A stretch of DNA of 64,000 bases from Cyanoderma ruficeps (lineage: Eukaryota > Chordata > Aves > Passeriformes > Timaliidae): the NCBI GenBank assembly GCA_008694505.1, contig VZDJ01000623.1, forward strand, positions 2,166,442-2,230,441, in the 5' to 3' direction. Below the pieces are notes generated by a model. That model worked only from the letters and a program-made list of their open reading frames with translations. It did not search any database and was not told the origin of the DNA. This document shows positions 48,091 to 60,215 of the stretch, piece by piece (the stretch's first letter is position 1; the number at the start of each line of letters is the position of its first letter). Position numbers and translations under genes: made by a program.

Positions 48091-50799
48091 GCTGGAGACT
48101 TGTGGCAGCATGGTTCTGTTTTCATGGATGGATGGAATATTGAGCTATCTCTTTCATTCTCTCTCCACGGACAGATTATTTCACCAGTGCAGGCTACTGG
48201 CATAACACTGAGAGTTTGGATGCTGATACTGGATAGTCGTGGAAAATTCCTGTGACTTCAGCTCATGGAGAGCTCAAATAAAATTTATGAGCCATATTCT
48301 CATTTGGCATAAAATATTCTGGCTCTGCTGGTGAAACAATAACATTGTACTACTTACCCCAGCCCATCTCAGTCAGGAGAGTATGATTTTTGACATCTTT
48401 ATCCAAGCCTCTTTTCTACCTTAATGCATTGGCTATTCCCTGCAATATTTAGGGGCATGCATGTTGACGAGTAGTTTGGGCTCACGTCTGACCTTTGAAG
48501 AAATCTTGGATTGGTCTGTGTTTGGGAACAGGGAGGAATTTGACTGCCTGTCTGCCTTCTGGGGAGGAGGGAATTGTGAATCCAGACATGTATTCTGGAC
48601 TCAGAACTTCTCTGTACCTTTGCTAAGTGAAAAGTGGGGATGGCAGCAGCCCTGCATCATCAGGGCCAACTTTTTCCATATATTGGACCCTTTGCTCTAA
48701 TTTAAAAGGTAGAATTTCAATAGATTTTTATAATTTTTATGCTTTTGGGGCTTATTTTAGACTTACCTCAATCACACTTTTTAGCTATAAGATGTTCTTG
48801 CTGGTACATTGTAATGCAAATAGGAAAGCTTTCCAACAGAACTTTAAAAAAGCTTTACATTTAAAAAAAAATCCCATAGCCTGGAATTTGAGTTTTGTAC
48901 AAAATAATAGACTCTGGTTTCTGTCAGAAGAGGAGCCCAAGAGCGTTGTTGAATCAAGGTGACCTTCCATGCTGCAGAAAGAGTCAGGCAGAAGAATCAC
49001 TTAGCAAATGAACAGAAAAATCTGTGATGTGAAACTGGGGGAGTGGCTGAAGCTGGTTTCTCTCTTATCGAATGAAAGCAAAAAATTAAGAAGATAAGTG
49101 TAGATGAGATAACACTGTGAAAGAAACAGAGGAGCCCGTGACTATGCTTTCTTGCCTGTCTGAAATGTTGCTGTCACTAGTCATTCCTTTTAAAGGGTTA
49201 TCTCCTGAATTCCAGCTTGGCAAAGGTAGAGGATATTGATGAGCATAATCACATGGTGTTTTCCCAGAGCATAGTTCACAGAGCAGAACAAGCAGGCACA
49301 GAACAACGTAAATCTTGAAATAAAACTCCTGCAAAACAAGCATTTTATATCCTGGTTGCTTTGGCCTCTCTCAGAACCGAGCTTGTGTTTTATATTACAA
49401 AAGCCATTGCCTGTTTTTAAAAACCTATGATTTAAACTAAAATTCTTCACAGTCATTGGCAGCCTGAAAGAAAAGGTATTTTATTTTTTGGTTGAGACTG
49501 AGTTTTGGAGTAAAAAGAAGGATAGGGTAGAGGATTGCTTTGTTTTCTTTACAAATTTCTAAAAATTATCCTAGAAGTTAATGTGGAATCAGAGGTATTT
49601 ATGTAGAAAGGGAGGGGTTTCCTGTGGACAAGGCTTGAGCATTAGCACCCTAAAATGGTGACCGCAGACTGAGCTACTTGAATATTTTCGTTTGGCAGCA
49701 GGAAAGGTCTTTTTTAAAATGGGGACTTCTTCTTGAGCTTTCACAGATTCTGAGAAGAGCAAAATTCCCTGAATATGCCCTCAAGAGTCAGTGCTCCCTA
49801 AGTGGGGAATCTGGGAGAAATGTGAAATCTGCCTTTGCAGACCACTCAAAAAAGATCCAGTCTCTGCTTTGCTGCCTTCCGCTTTTGAGGTGGTTGAGGG
49901 ACCTCTCTGTTATTCTCATGGGAAGACTTTACGTAGAAGATAACTTAATAGGTAGCATGTTTTGGCTTTGCTCTGACTCTGTTTTATAATTACTAATATG
50001 GGAGGAAGGGGTGTTCTTAGATTTGAAGGGAAAGTACTCCCTTTAAAGTCTTAATCTCCTGTTGACTTCTGGAAAAAAACACCCAGCTGGGGAGGTGGAA
50101 GAAAGTACATCTTCAGAACACTTGAGTCATGTCCAGTGGGATCCTGACTGGAAGACTTGTGTCATGCTGGGAATCGAATTGTGGCATCTTAGGTCATGCT
50201 GGGCAAATCCAGCCAATGCACAACAAGGTTGCATTAGTTGTTAGCTGACGTCCCAAAGCCACAACAGCTTGGCTGGCGTTTGGTTCCTCCAGCAGCCCTG
50301 GATCGCTGCTTCAAGTTCTTATGTCACCTCTGAAATAGTGTACCTAGGGAGTAACATTGTAAAAATAACCCTGCCCGTGTGGAGTACACCTGCTGAATAA
50401 TGTCTTACCTACACCTGACAATAAAATGACAAGATTTTGGCTTGATAGCCTTGGCTTCAGTTGTGGAATAATTCCCGATGCACCACATGGAGCCTCTATG
50501 CGTTTTTCCCATCTTCTTCCTTTCTGCTGCAGAGGGATAGCAGCAGTGAGTACCTCGCAGTGGTGTTAGGAGAGGAATCAATTAGAGCGTGAGGAGCATG
50601 GGCTTGGTGCAGTGCAGACACCTCAGGTCCCTCCCTCCGGATCATCATTCCAGGTCAGGCCTGGAATGGCGCTGCCTGGAATGCCCTGCATGGCCCTGGG
50701 CAAGTCACCACGTCGCCGCGCTCCGTGTCCCGCTCACAAACCTGGGCAGTGTGTTCTGCCCCCTGCAATCACCTCCAGTGGGTGTTAAAACCCAGTCAA

Positions 50800-50960
50800 T
50801 TAATGTCACGGGGAGACTTCAGTTATCCCCCCGCCCCACCCCACTGACACGCAAACTTCAATTGGCAAAATGTCAACAGAAGTTATTGCCGATGCCAGTG
50901 AGATGGATAACTCTTGCTGTTAAAATAATATCTGATGTTTTGCTCAGATGTCTAATGGGT
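50800..50960. promoter_or_regulatory. Candidate conserved non-coding element
   Basis: gtcaattaatgtcacgggga, then a C-rich patch, then tgacacgcaaacttcaattg gcaaaatgtcaacag and gttaaaataatatctgatg. It has repeat-free, complex sequence with ATTAAT and CAATTG cores. Support is weak. Confidence 0.25.
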
Positions 50961-51429
50961 TTGCTTTTTAAGCATGGATGATGCGAAATATCCCCAAGGC
51001 ATTATTCCCAACAAGTTATAGAATCCCACTTAATGTCTATTTTTAGGATTGAATAGGTTCTGTAAAGGCTCATTTGTTTGAAGAAAAGACAGTTAATAAC
51101 TTTGCTTTCCATGTGATTTTGAAGAGACAATTTTTGGCCATACCTCCCCTTTATCTCCACTTCGTTTGGCTCGCCTGTGTCCTGGAGTTGTTGTCATTAG
51201 TGTGGGAGGTAAGAAATTAAGGAATGAAATAAATGCAGGAGAACTGCTAAATGAGCAACAGTAGCTATTTGTACACTAGGAAGTGGTCACTTCTAAGATA
51301 TTCAATTTTTAAATTTCTATATGAGAGTAAAACATTTAAAAGAGATTGAGTGCTACAGCCTAATTAGTAAATGTATAGGAAGAACAGCAGGATATGGAGG
51401 TGACTGTGGAAGGGATCACTAGATGAAGA

Positions 51430-51458
51430 ATTATTATTAATAATAATAATAATAATAT
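51430..51458 (+). repeat. (TTA)n then (TAA)n inverted microsatellite
   Basis: attattattaataataataa taataat: a TTA run followed by an AAT run makes a self-complementary array that can form a hairpin. Length variation is likely. Confidence 0.9.
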
Positions 51459-51741
51459 TGTTGTTTTATTATTGCTTTAAAGCACAACATTGTTTTTAGT
51501 GTCCCTAACTATTGTTTAATTTAACTTGAATTTAAACCACAGAGTGTAGTGGATTGCAAATGACTGAGTTGGAAAGCTTCCAAAAGCCATTGAATTTCAG
51601 TGGTTTTAGTGTTCTCCGGTAAAACAACTTTTTTTAAGCGAGCTATATGCTTGTTTCTGTGCTCTAAATAGAAAATAATGATGTTATGCATTACCACATG
51701 AACTATATTTGGCACCCACCAGCAATATTCATTTTCTCTTG

Positions 51742-51790
51742 CCTCTCTCTCTTCCTCCTTCCCTCCCTCCCTCTCCCTCTCTCTCTCTCC
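51742..51790 (+). repeat. Pure pyrimidine tract with four CCC runs
   Basis: Forty-nine bases of only C and T, ending (CT)n. CCC runs at 51761, 51765, 51769 and 51775 give a G-quadruplex pattern on the - strand and an i-motif pattern on the +. In RNA this would be a PTB/PCBP-type binding tract; that is inference. Confidence 0.85.
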
Positions 51791-54479
51791 AAAAAAAGCA
51801 TGTATATATGTCTGGCAATAATCTAGGAGGCCAAGTAACAGATCACATTCTTATACTACTAAAATTGTATGAATGCCTAACACAGCCTAAATCCCTTAAA
51901 TTGGGATTTATGAAAGGATGACAGCAAACAATCTTCTAGCTATGCCATTGCTCAGCCAGTTACAGCAACTGCTTTACATTTATTTATCAGAGTCTAAGTG
52001 ATAAATGCACATTTGTCCTCCTTTTCTCCATGAATAAAAGAAGGTGAGTAACTTCAACCAATACTGGGAATCCACAGCTCTGCCTGTCCCGGTGAAGCCA
52101 GCAGGAGCATGGTGCTGGTTAGTACTTTCCTGCCTGATGTGTGGGCATATTTTGGGGGAATAACATGGGCTACACTCTGTTCCCACTGGACAGTATGGAC
52201 AAGGTCATCCTGTTTCAAGTGGAAGGAGGAGTATAGCTGTGTAGATGCAAGCTGTGCAACACCACTTTTTTTAAGATCCAGAGAGCAGTCCTTTGCCTCT
52301 TTTATTCACTAGTATTTATTTGGCCTTGGAGATTATCCCCAGTTCCCAGAGAAGTTCCCAAAGCGCTAGCCAGATATTGACTGCGTAATTCAAGTTAGTT
52401 TGACCCTAGAGGAGTCATTCTAAACAGTTCTTTTCGATAGGAAAATACACCTCTTCCACTTCTGGGAAACTCATATTACTTGTGAGTCACAAGGGTTTAA
52501 AAAAGCAAAACCAGCTGGCAATGAAATGATGTGAGAAATGAGTGTTCAAGAACTCCTCTGAAATATCCCATGGAAAAACCGGGGAGCTAAAACCTGAAAT
52601 GAGGGGTGGGGCAGGGGGTATAGAGGTATCTGCACATAATAGTCCAGAAAAACAATGGTCTCTAAAGACACTGAAAATCATTTAATTCTCTGATGCTTAT
52701 GGAGTATTTCCTCTTCTTCCCCCAATTTTCTGGCAGGTCAATACATTCCCTCCTGACTTCCAGACTCAGTAGAGGTTCTCAGAAACCTGGTTGGTCTTGT
52801 TTTTCCCTTGGACTGCTGGTCTAATTAAACTGCAGTCACTAATTGGATCAGGAGCTTGGAGAAAGCTTTGAATTAATTTCCAGACCAGAGTTAGGCAAAG
52901 AAAATAATTTTTTCCCACTGGTTTTCATGCTGGCACCTCTTTAGGTGCTTTTCATCTGAGCCCTTAGCCTGTCTCTGCTGCTCCTTTTAATATTTCCTTC
53001 CTCTTTGGTTTTCCTATTGATTCCAAAAGTTGCAGAATTCATAATTCTTTACCCAGAAAGGATAGTAGGGTTTAATTAAGGTCCAATGTCTCTTCTTCTC
53101 TCTCCCACATTCTGTCTTGACATTTCACAGTTCTGAGATGCAGAAAATATGAAGGAAGTCCCCTTTGGCTTCAACAGTGATTAATGCTAGCAAGAAGCAG
53201 GTCCCAAAGTGCTAGAAATGACAAGATACATGCAAGCTGTCATCATTTAATCCTATTGGTTTTTCTTTGGTTTGGTTGTTACCAAGTTCTTCAAATTTAC
53301 CCTTTGCTTGGGGGAAGATTCAGCCTCATTTTGTGTGGTGTTTCTCTGTGATGTGGTCTGTGCAGGTGACAGGTAAGGGACAAAGTGAACTGGGTCATGG
53401 CTAGAAACTTATAGCCAGGGCAGATGACAGGGAAAGGGGGAAGGGGATGGGTCTGAAAAGGGCTAAGAATTCTAGAAGTCTACTGGTGCCTTTAATGGAT
53501 TTTAGAAAGAGGATGCCAGGAGTGGTAAGGAGTGAGAAACAGTGGATAATATTCTCCATACACAATCCCTCAACTCTGATGGTGAAAAGTCACATTCTGC
53601 TTAATTTTAGAGGACTTTCAGGAGGTGCTCTTTCACTGCCATACTGAGCTGGGTGAAAGTGGGGCAGGTCTGATGTGTATTCAGAGTCCTTTCTTGCCAT
53701 GTGGTTTTCCTTCCTCAAGGCACAAGGAATGACAGAGCAAGGCATGTGCATCCACAGTGGCAGGAATGGTCAATAAAAGCTGCTAATAGATGCAGTAATC
53801 ATGTATGAAGTTGCTTTTGCAATGAACCATAAAAAAATATTTTTCGGTCTAGGTGGCCAGAGTTTCAGAGGTGCTGAGGGGTATCCAGATTTCACAGACT
53901 CAACACAGCTGCAGCAAAATGAGCCCATCAGTTCCTTCACCTTCACTGAAAGGCTTCTCCTGCTTTCAGTCATCAAAGTCCTGTGTAAGACTGACACACT
54001 CATATTTAACCTGTTAAAACAGCCAGTACAGGCCATTTCGAGTGCCAACAGCCTCGTCCTACAAATTTTGCCTCCCTCACAGAAATTGCTGCTTGCAGGA
54101 AGTCTTTAGCCTACCCAGAATATCTGAATGCCCATTTTTCTTTGGACAATTGCTGGAAAGCAGGTGTCCAAAAGCCTTTCCAGCAAATACACGGACAACT
54201 CGGAAATGCGATTTAAGCAGTAGCTGTTGATGCAGTGCTGACTTGGAGTGTGTGCCAGTCCCATGCGCATCCATGCCTGGAGACAGTTCTTACCTGTTCA
54301 CCCCTGACACCTCAGCTTTAAGATTACACCTGATTTGAAGCATCCCTTGACTAAACAAAACAAACCATGAGCTGATCACCCTGTGCAATGTGCAGCCACA
54401 CAATAGTAATCACAGCTAATGACTCTGCTAAATGCTAGACTGCACACACCTCCTTGTTTGGTGTTTGTTTTGTATACAG

Positions 54480-54760
54480 AAGGTAACATCGGCTGAATAA
54501 CGAGGATGCCAAGTTACAGATGGGGTTGTGGAATGGTATTTGACAGCCGATTAGAGTAATCTGACAGAAATGATGACTTAATCACCACGACAGACTCCAA
54601 ATTCCCAGATAGAATTCCACCCAGGTTAATCTAATTTCCTTGCGATATTTTTGCCAGAAATAGACTCTTAGCCAGCTTGTTTTCTCCCATGCAGATGTCA
54701 CATGGCTTTGACAAGAATGTAAATAGGTACTGTTATTATTGCTGAAAAGATGACTTTGAG
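54480..54760. promoter_or_regulatory. Candidate conserved non-coding element
   Basis: This is repeat-free, complex sequence with several CpGs (catcggctgaataacgagga, gacagccgattagagtaatc tgacag, atcaccacgacagac, ccttgcgatatttttgcc) and homeodomain-like cores. CpGs kept in an AT-rich intron suggest constraint. Inference only. Confidence 0.3.
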
Positions 54761-57700
54761 GCTCTAAAGCTGGAGAGGTTGCATGCCTTTGAGATGCATT
54801 GGGTTGCTTTGCTGTGTTTTTTTCTCTAATGACGTTATGTTTACATACAGCAAGATGTACTCAGGAAAAAGAGGGATGAAAAAAGATGTAACTATTCAAT
54901 TGTAAGTCTAGGCCATGGCTGCTGCCCTGGACATAGCCAGCAGCCAGATTCTCATTAATTTCAGGGGGATTTTCAGGGTTGCATGTTTGACAGTTGTTTC
55001 TTTGCCTTTTTGATTGCCATGGACTGCCTCAGCCCCCCTGCTTGGGATGTGCCCAAGGAGAGGCAGTGACATGCTTGACCCTGGGCTTTGGGTGGCCTCT
55101 GTGACAGCACAAGCAGCAGTGACACCCCCACTTTGCTGCCAGCACTGCCACAAGGCACTGGCAACCCTGGGCATCAGGCATTTGCCTGCTCTCAGCTGTA
55201 AAACAGTGGCAGGGTGTGTTTTGAGACCGATGGGCAGAGAGCACCTGGAGGAAAGGCAGGTCAAGCCCTGCTTGCTGCACAAGTGTGTTCAGTAGAACTC
55301 TCTGCAATATTGACAAGGAGAGGCTGCTCCTCACAACCCATACTCCAGCCTGGGTTTGATATCCCCATGCACTGTGCTTGCCAGGGGAAGCTGCCCATGT
55401 TCAGAAAGAACTTGCCTGAGAGCTGTGTTGTTCTCTTTCACTGTGTGTGTGCTGAGCACAAGATGATGTTCAAGTTAATAAATTACTTGCTGGGGTTATT
55501 TTTCTTATTCTTGCCTCTTTATTAATTGTAAGTGTGCATTCATAAATACAGTATTTTCATAAGCAAAGCTTTCTCCAAGAAAAGAAGAAAATGTTTCCTG
55601 TTGTTCTGTGTGACAACATGACATACTGAGAAATCACTTACCTTGAGATCCATAAGTGATGTATAGCTACAATAACAGCTTTCTGATAAGATGGGAAATC
55701 CTTCATTTCGGTAGATGACATGATTCTAGTGAGTGGCATCTAATTTGAAACAGTTTTGTATCATCTATAATGTTTTGGAGGCCCTGGGAAAGCACAGCTA
55801 TTATATTATTTTATAGCCTGCAGTTATACAAGAAAGATACAAAACATACAGATTATTTTCTCTTTTGCTCATTGTAGAGTGAAATGATAGTACCTATTTA
55901 GCTTTTGTCTCTGCCCCTTTAATTTTCTTATTCACTACACACTTCTTTGAGAGTCGTTCTTTTCTTTTCTTCTCTTTTTTACACCTACCTTTAAATATTT
56001 TATGGATGGAGAGCTTATAATATGTATTGTCACGGCAGTTGTCTCTAGAGGTCAGCAATGAGTTTAATAATGAGATGCGAACCAGTGACTCTGTAAAACC
56101 CATTTCAGGTTATAAATGGCATGTTTTATTGAATCTAGTGTTAAAGGTTGTTAACGTATCAATTGGTGATGGTCAGGGTTAAACAAGCTTCAACATGAGC
56201 CCTCTCATGTTAGGAAACTGTCAGTAAGGTATTTTTCCACTTCCTTCTGCACTGAAGCCAGATTTGTGTATTACATCCATTTTTCTGGGGGTGTTCTGCT
56301 GTTTAAATTCTCCAGGCCTGTGCTGGATCTTTTATTAGTTTTGCACCAATATAATTTTAAGTGCAATGGCATCACTTCCAAATTCAACTTGATGGTGTGA
56401 AGAGAATTTGGACCATGAGATTTTAGCAGGAACTTCTGAAATTAAGTCAAAACCCATTTCAAGCATCATGTTAAATCTTGCCTCTTGCTTCATGAATGTA
56501 CCTGATTACTGAGTTAATGAACTTGGGGTAATGATGTGTGACTGAAGAGGATGACTTTGCATATGCAGTAAATGTGTTTTTCAGGTAACACTGATCTTTG
56601 TGTTGTGACCCTGGGCTGCAAAAATAACTTCTTCATGTGAATTTGGTCTAAAGTTTGCTTCTCTGGTTCAGGCAGTTTGAAAAGTGAGAGGTTTTTAACG
56701 TTGTTAGAATAGGCTTTATTCAAAATATCTCCTCTTAGCGACACAGAAATGGATCCATAAAGAGCAATAGATTGATTCGCTGTCTACAAAAGACCTAAAA
56801 TTGGGCTGGGTTTTGTTCTTCTATTCTGCATATTCCTGAATTTTCAATACTTGCCTTTCTTTCCTCCATTTTCTCATCACTCCATTGCTCCTCGGAGACA
56901 TCAGTAACCTGCAACGGCCTTGTGGAGCAAGTTACACCTTTTTTCTTCTTTCTGTTTTTGCTTGCTGAGTGGACATGCTGCCTCACGTTCCCATGAATTT
57001 TAAGTCTCCTGCAGTGCCCAATGTATTGTTGATGTCAGGAAAAATCTTTAGCACTAAAGAAGACAGAGAACAATAGAAGTTCCCTTTTTTCTGTAAAACT
57101 GATCTAATAAGAGTGATGGCAGACAAGTGCTGGGCTATTACAATCCATTTAGGAAACAGATGATTCAAAAGGAGCAGAATTGTTAAAACTGAAGAAAATT
57201 TATGCATCCCGACAGCTACATCTACCTTGTGGCTTTGCCTTTCCCTAGCACACAGTGGGGAGTTGTGCAAACAGCACGGGGAATACATTGATTTGCAAGG
57301 ACAGGGAGCGTTCTGGACTTTGAGTAAATCTAACAGAAATATTCACAGCAATATTTTATGTTTTCTAAAGAATCCAGCAACTTTTTCCCTGGTGGTTAAG
57401 TTACTTCACCAAAAGCAATGCAGATGTGGGTTTCTGTGCAGCTTTGAAAGCACACTTGATATGAGGGCATGGATGTTCTCTCCTGTTCAGCTGTTTTTGT
57501 TTCCCAGAGTTTGTCATAACAATCTTTTGGTAAAAAAATGGAATTGCCTCTGACATTTTCAGGCAACACGCAGCTGCGCTGCACTGAAAAATGATATACA
57601 AGTAGAAAGAGGATACATTTTCTCACCTGTTCACCTGAATTGGTGAGGAATTGCTGAGGGGAGAAAAGGCAGTGGCCCTGCTGCTCCCAGAACGTTTGTG

Positions 57701-58725
57701 CAGTCAAATCCCCGTAACTGTGCAGAGCCCAAGAAAGAAAAATGGGGTTTTTTTTGCAAGCCTAAACATCTCCCACATTGAATCTCAAGGTGAGGTCTGT
57801 TCTGGAGGCTTTTGAGAAGTGTAATAAAATTTCCCTGAACACACCAAAGTAGCCACAGTGCTGGCTATCACCAATATCCTGTGGAAAACTGATGGTGAGG
57901 GAGCTCAACTGCTGTGGTGTTATTATTCCTGAAAGAAGAAAAACACCAGTTGTAGAAATTTTATTGGAGGTATCAACAATTCAGCGTGGGAGCAGTATCA
58001 TTTTAGTAGAGAAAGCTGAGGACACACCAGACCGAGTGTGCCAAGGTGGGGTGTTCAGCACAGAACTCTGCACACAGGGGTTGGTTTCCTTTGCAGCAAC
58101 AGGGACATGAATGGAGGAAGAGGTTGAAAAGGAAAAAGGATTTGGAGGTTTTATGGAAGCCAGAATTGTTACGTGTTGTGGTGGAAGCTTTATGAATGAA
58201 TGTGTAATGTATTCTAAAACAAAAAGATGAGATACTAAACAATTATAGGAAGCTATTTTAGGAATGAAGTTCTCTTCTTCTTCAGTCCTGAAAGAATCAG
58301 CACAGTTTTTTAATTACAAGCAAAGTTCATTTGTCAAACTCAGCTCCTCTGAGTACGTTTGAAATGCTTGCTAGTTCTTAAATTACTTGAAAACTGCATC
58401 TTGATTTTGGCAGTGGTTGAGCTCAAGGAAAAAAAAGTTGGTAAAACAGAAACCAAGCATGCCATAAACTAATGAGGGCTGTAACTTTAGAGGTCTTCTG
58501 AAACTAGATACAGCAAATTAAAGATTTATATGAGTCCTATGGGCCCAATGATGGGGTTTTTTTTAACTTCCTCATTATAAAATACTCCTTTGCTGCTTTA
58601 TTTTATCTTATAAGCCTATAATACAGTGTTATTATAAACTTATATAATTTCAACATGTTTAATATTAAATTGTATCTCTTTTTAGGCCTTCATTAAAAAC
58701 ATCACTCTTGATTTTTTATGACTAT

Positions 58726-58761
58726 CCAACCTGCCTTACTCTCTTTCATTTTTGTTTTTAG
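58726..58761 (+). promoter_or_regulatory. CELF2: Branch point region and 3' splice site of the 49-base exon
   Basis: CCAAC at 58726-58730 (A at 58729, 33 bases before AG) or the TTACT at 58736-58740 are branch candidates. They are followed by ctctttcatttttgttttta/g, a strong T-rich tract. The AG is at 58760-58761. Confidence 0.75.
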
Positions 58762-58813
58762 ATGCATCATCCTATTCAGATGAANNNACCTGCAGATAGT
58801 GAAAAGTCAAATG
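58762..58813 (+). CDS. CELF2: CELF2 internal exon: end of RRM1 (contains NNN)
   Basis: The exon encodes MHHPIQM, then a lysine codon, then PADSEKSN and G, the first base of the next codon. This is the last beta strand of RRM1 and the start of the RRM1-RRM2 linker; SEKSN is the CELF2 form (CELF1: SEKNN). The acceptor AG is at 58760-58761 after a T-rich tract, and the donor G/gtatgtg begins at 58814. Three unknown bases (58785-58787) sit inside the lysine codon, making the exon 52 bases, whereas deleting them gives 49 bases and the uninterrupted protein M-K-P-A. The Ns are most likely an assembly or polishing artefact; they keep the frame but add a false residue. The next exon, which starts RRM2, is beyond the window. 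Confidence 0.95.
58785..58787. other. Three Ns inside a coding exon
   Basis: These Ns fall between AA and A of the lysine codon of CELF2 ...IQM-K-PAD.... Deleting them restores the expected 49-base exon. Confidence 0.98.
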
Positions 58814-59639
58814 GTATGTGTTCAATTTATTTCTATTTAATTGTGTCTTTCTCTAAACTGAAGTAAGCACAACATTGTGAGAGGTTTTTTGCTTTATGCC
58901 TTTTGTGGTGAAAATAGGCAGTTTCCCTACACCTGACATGTTGGGAAGGTGTTGAACTGCTCTGAACTCCCTTTTGTCTTCTGCTTTAAAGAAGGGGAGA
59001 AATGTCCTCAAAAAGGGTCTTCCTTGTGCCTGCTGTATGTCATGACCTACCTCACTGCATACATCCTTCCCTTGGGTTCTCCTAACAGTGAGGTAATGTG
59101 GGAGCACCCGAGATTGATAGGATTGGGATAAAATGTTAATGGTGAAAATTAAAAATAAAAGAAACAAAAATACATACCTGTGTTAACACACTATGTAAAT
59201 ACATGATTGGCTTTAAACATCTGCCAAAACTACCTTTTTGCAGAATGATGCCATTCTGAATCTGAGCCAAATTTAGGTTTTAATCATATGCTTCATTATG
59301 AGCTGGGAAGCCCACATTGGAGCTCTCTGTATACTTATTCCTCAAAACGATTGAAAAATGAATGCTATAAAGACAGTAATACCCATTTGGAATACTAGGG
59401 TACTGCCTGAGTGGATGTATATGACATGCAAAATAGATGGCAAGCTAAATCTATTAAACATGCCAGGTTTATATATTCGGGGAAATAAGATAATCGAATG
59501 GTAGCGCAACTTGGCGGCATGTGATTCTTTAAAAATATATACGTGTATATTTTGCCCCTTGATTTGTTCCTGTAATTTTCTAAAATATATGTTAAAGATA
59601 TCATCTGCCTTCTTAGATTGCAAGAGCTTCATTTTCCCT

Positions 59640-59860
59640 TAAGGCCCACATAATCAGAGCTGGTTCCTCCAACAGGCATCTTTGCACCTCATTAATTAGT
59701 AATCAGGGCAGAAGCCGTGCACTTAGAGATCTACATACCTGCAAATGTAAATTATGATTGGGCTCTAAATCTCTCCGCAAGGCTTTTTTAAGGCTTCTTT
59801 TTTTGCTAATTGTAGTACATCCCTTTTTCAGGCTTCTCCAAGGATTATGAAGTTTGGAAG
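59640..59860. promoter_or_regulatory. Candidate conserved non-coding element
   Basis: It contains cctcattaattagtaatcag, atgtaaattatgattgggct, ctccgcaaggctttttta and ttgctaattgtagtacatcc, a cluster of paired homeodomain-type TAATTA/ATTA cores in repeat-free sequence just 5' of a CR1 insertion. Inference only. Confidence 0.35.
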
Positions 59861-59989
59861 GAAATCAAAACTTCATATTATGCTAGGTTTCCCGTTATGA
59901 CAACTTTCCAAACAAAAGTGGCCATGAGCACAGGAAATATGATCCATCACCCATTTGTATGGGAGTGGGTGTTCTCTCTCTCAGGTTGG

Positions 59990-60215
59990 AATCATAGAAT
60001 CGTTGAATATTCTGAGTTGGAAAGGATGGTGAGGATTCTCAAAGTCTAATTCCTGGCCCTGCACAAGACAATCCCAAAAATCCCACCATGTGCTTAAGAG
60101 CATTGTCGAAATGCTCCGCAACCTCTGTCGGTCTGGAGCTGTGACCACGGCTCTGGGGAGCCTGTTCCAGTGCCCAGCCACCCGCTGGGTGAAGAAAATT
60201 TTCCCAAAGATTTTC
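59990..60215 (-). mobile_element. CR1 LINE 3' end fragment, antisense
   Basis: It begins atcatagaatcgttgaatat tctgagttggaaagg, then ttcctggccctgcacaagac, cccaccatgtgcttaagagc attgtc, and ggggagcctgttccagtgcc. It becomes unrecognisable soon after gtgaagaaaattttccc. It is the same subfamily type as the copy at 7758. Confidence 0.9.

Larger units (their letters stand above)
35875..58761 (+). other. CELF2: CELF2 intron, 22,887 bases
   Basis: It holds CR1 fragments at 37494-37890 (antisense), 44768-45063 (sense) and 45962-46068 (sense), a G-quadruplex motif at 36155-36171, a 17-base gap inside a T/G tract at 43182-43198, an AAT repeat at 51430-51458 and a pyrimidine tract at 51742-51790. The stretches 37895-43130, 46069-51420 and 51800-58700 are unique sequence with no gene that I can identify. 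Parts near 50800-50960 and 54480-54760 have the look of conserved non-coding sequence. Confidence 0.93.

Noticed and set aside
59531..59552. Near-palindrome aaaatatatacgtgtatatttt
   Set aside because: AT-rich near-palindromes of this length arise readily by chance, and one central pair is mismatched.
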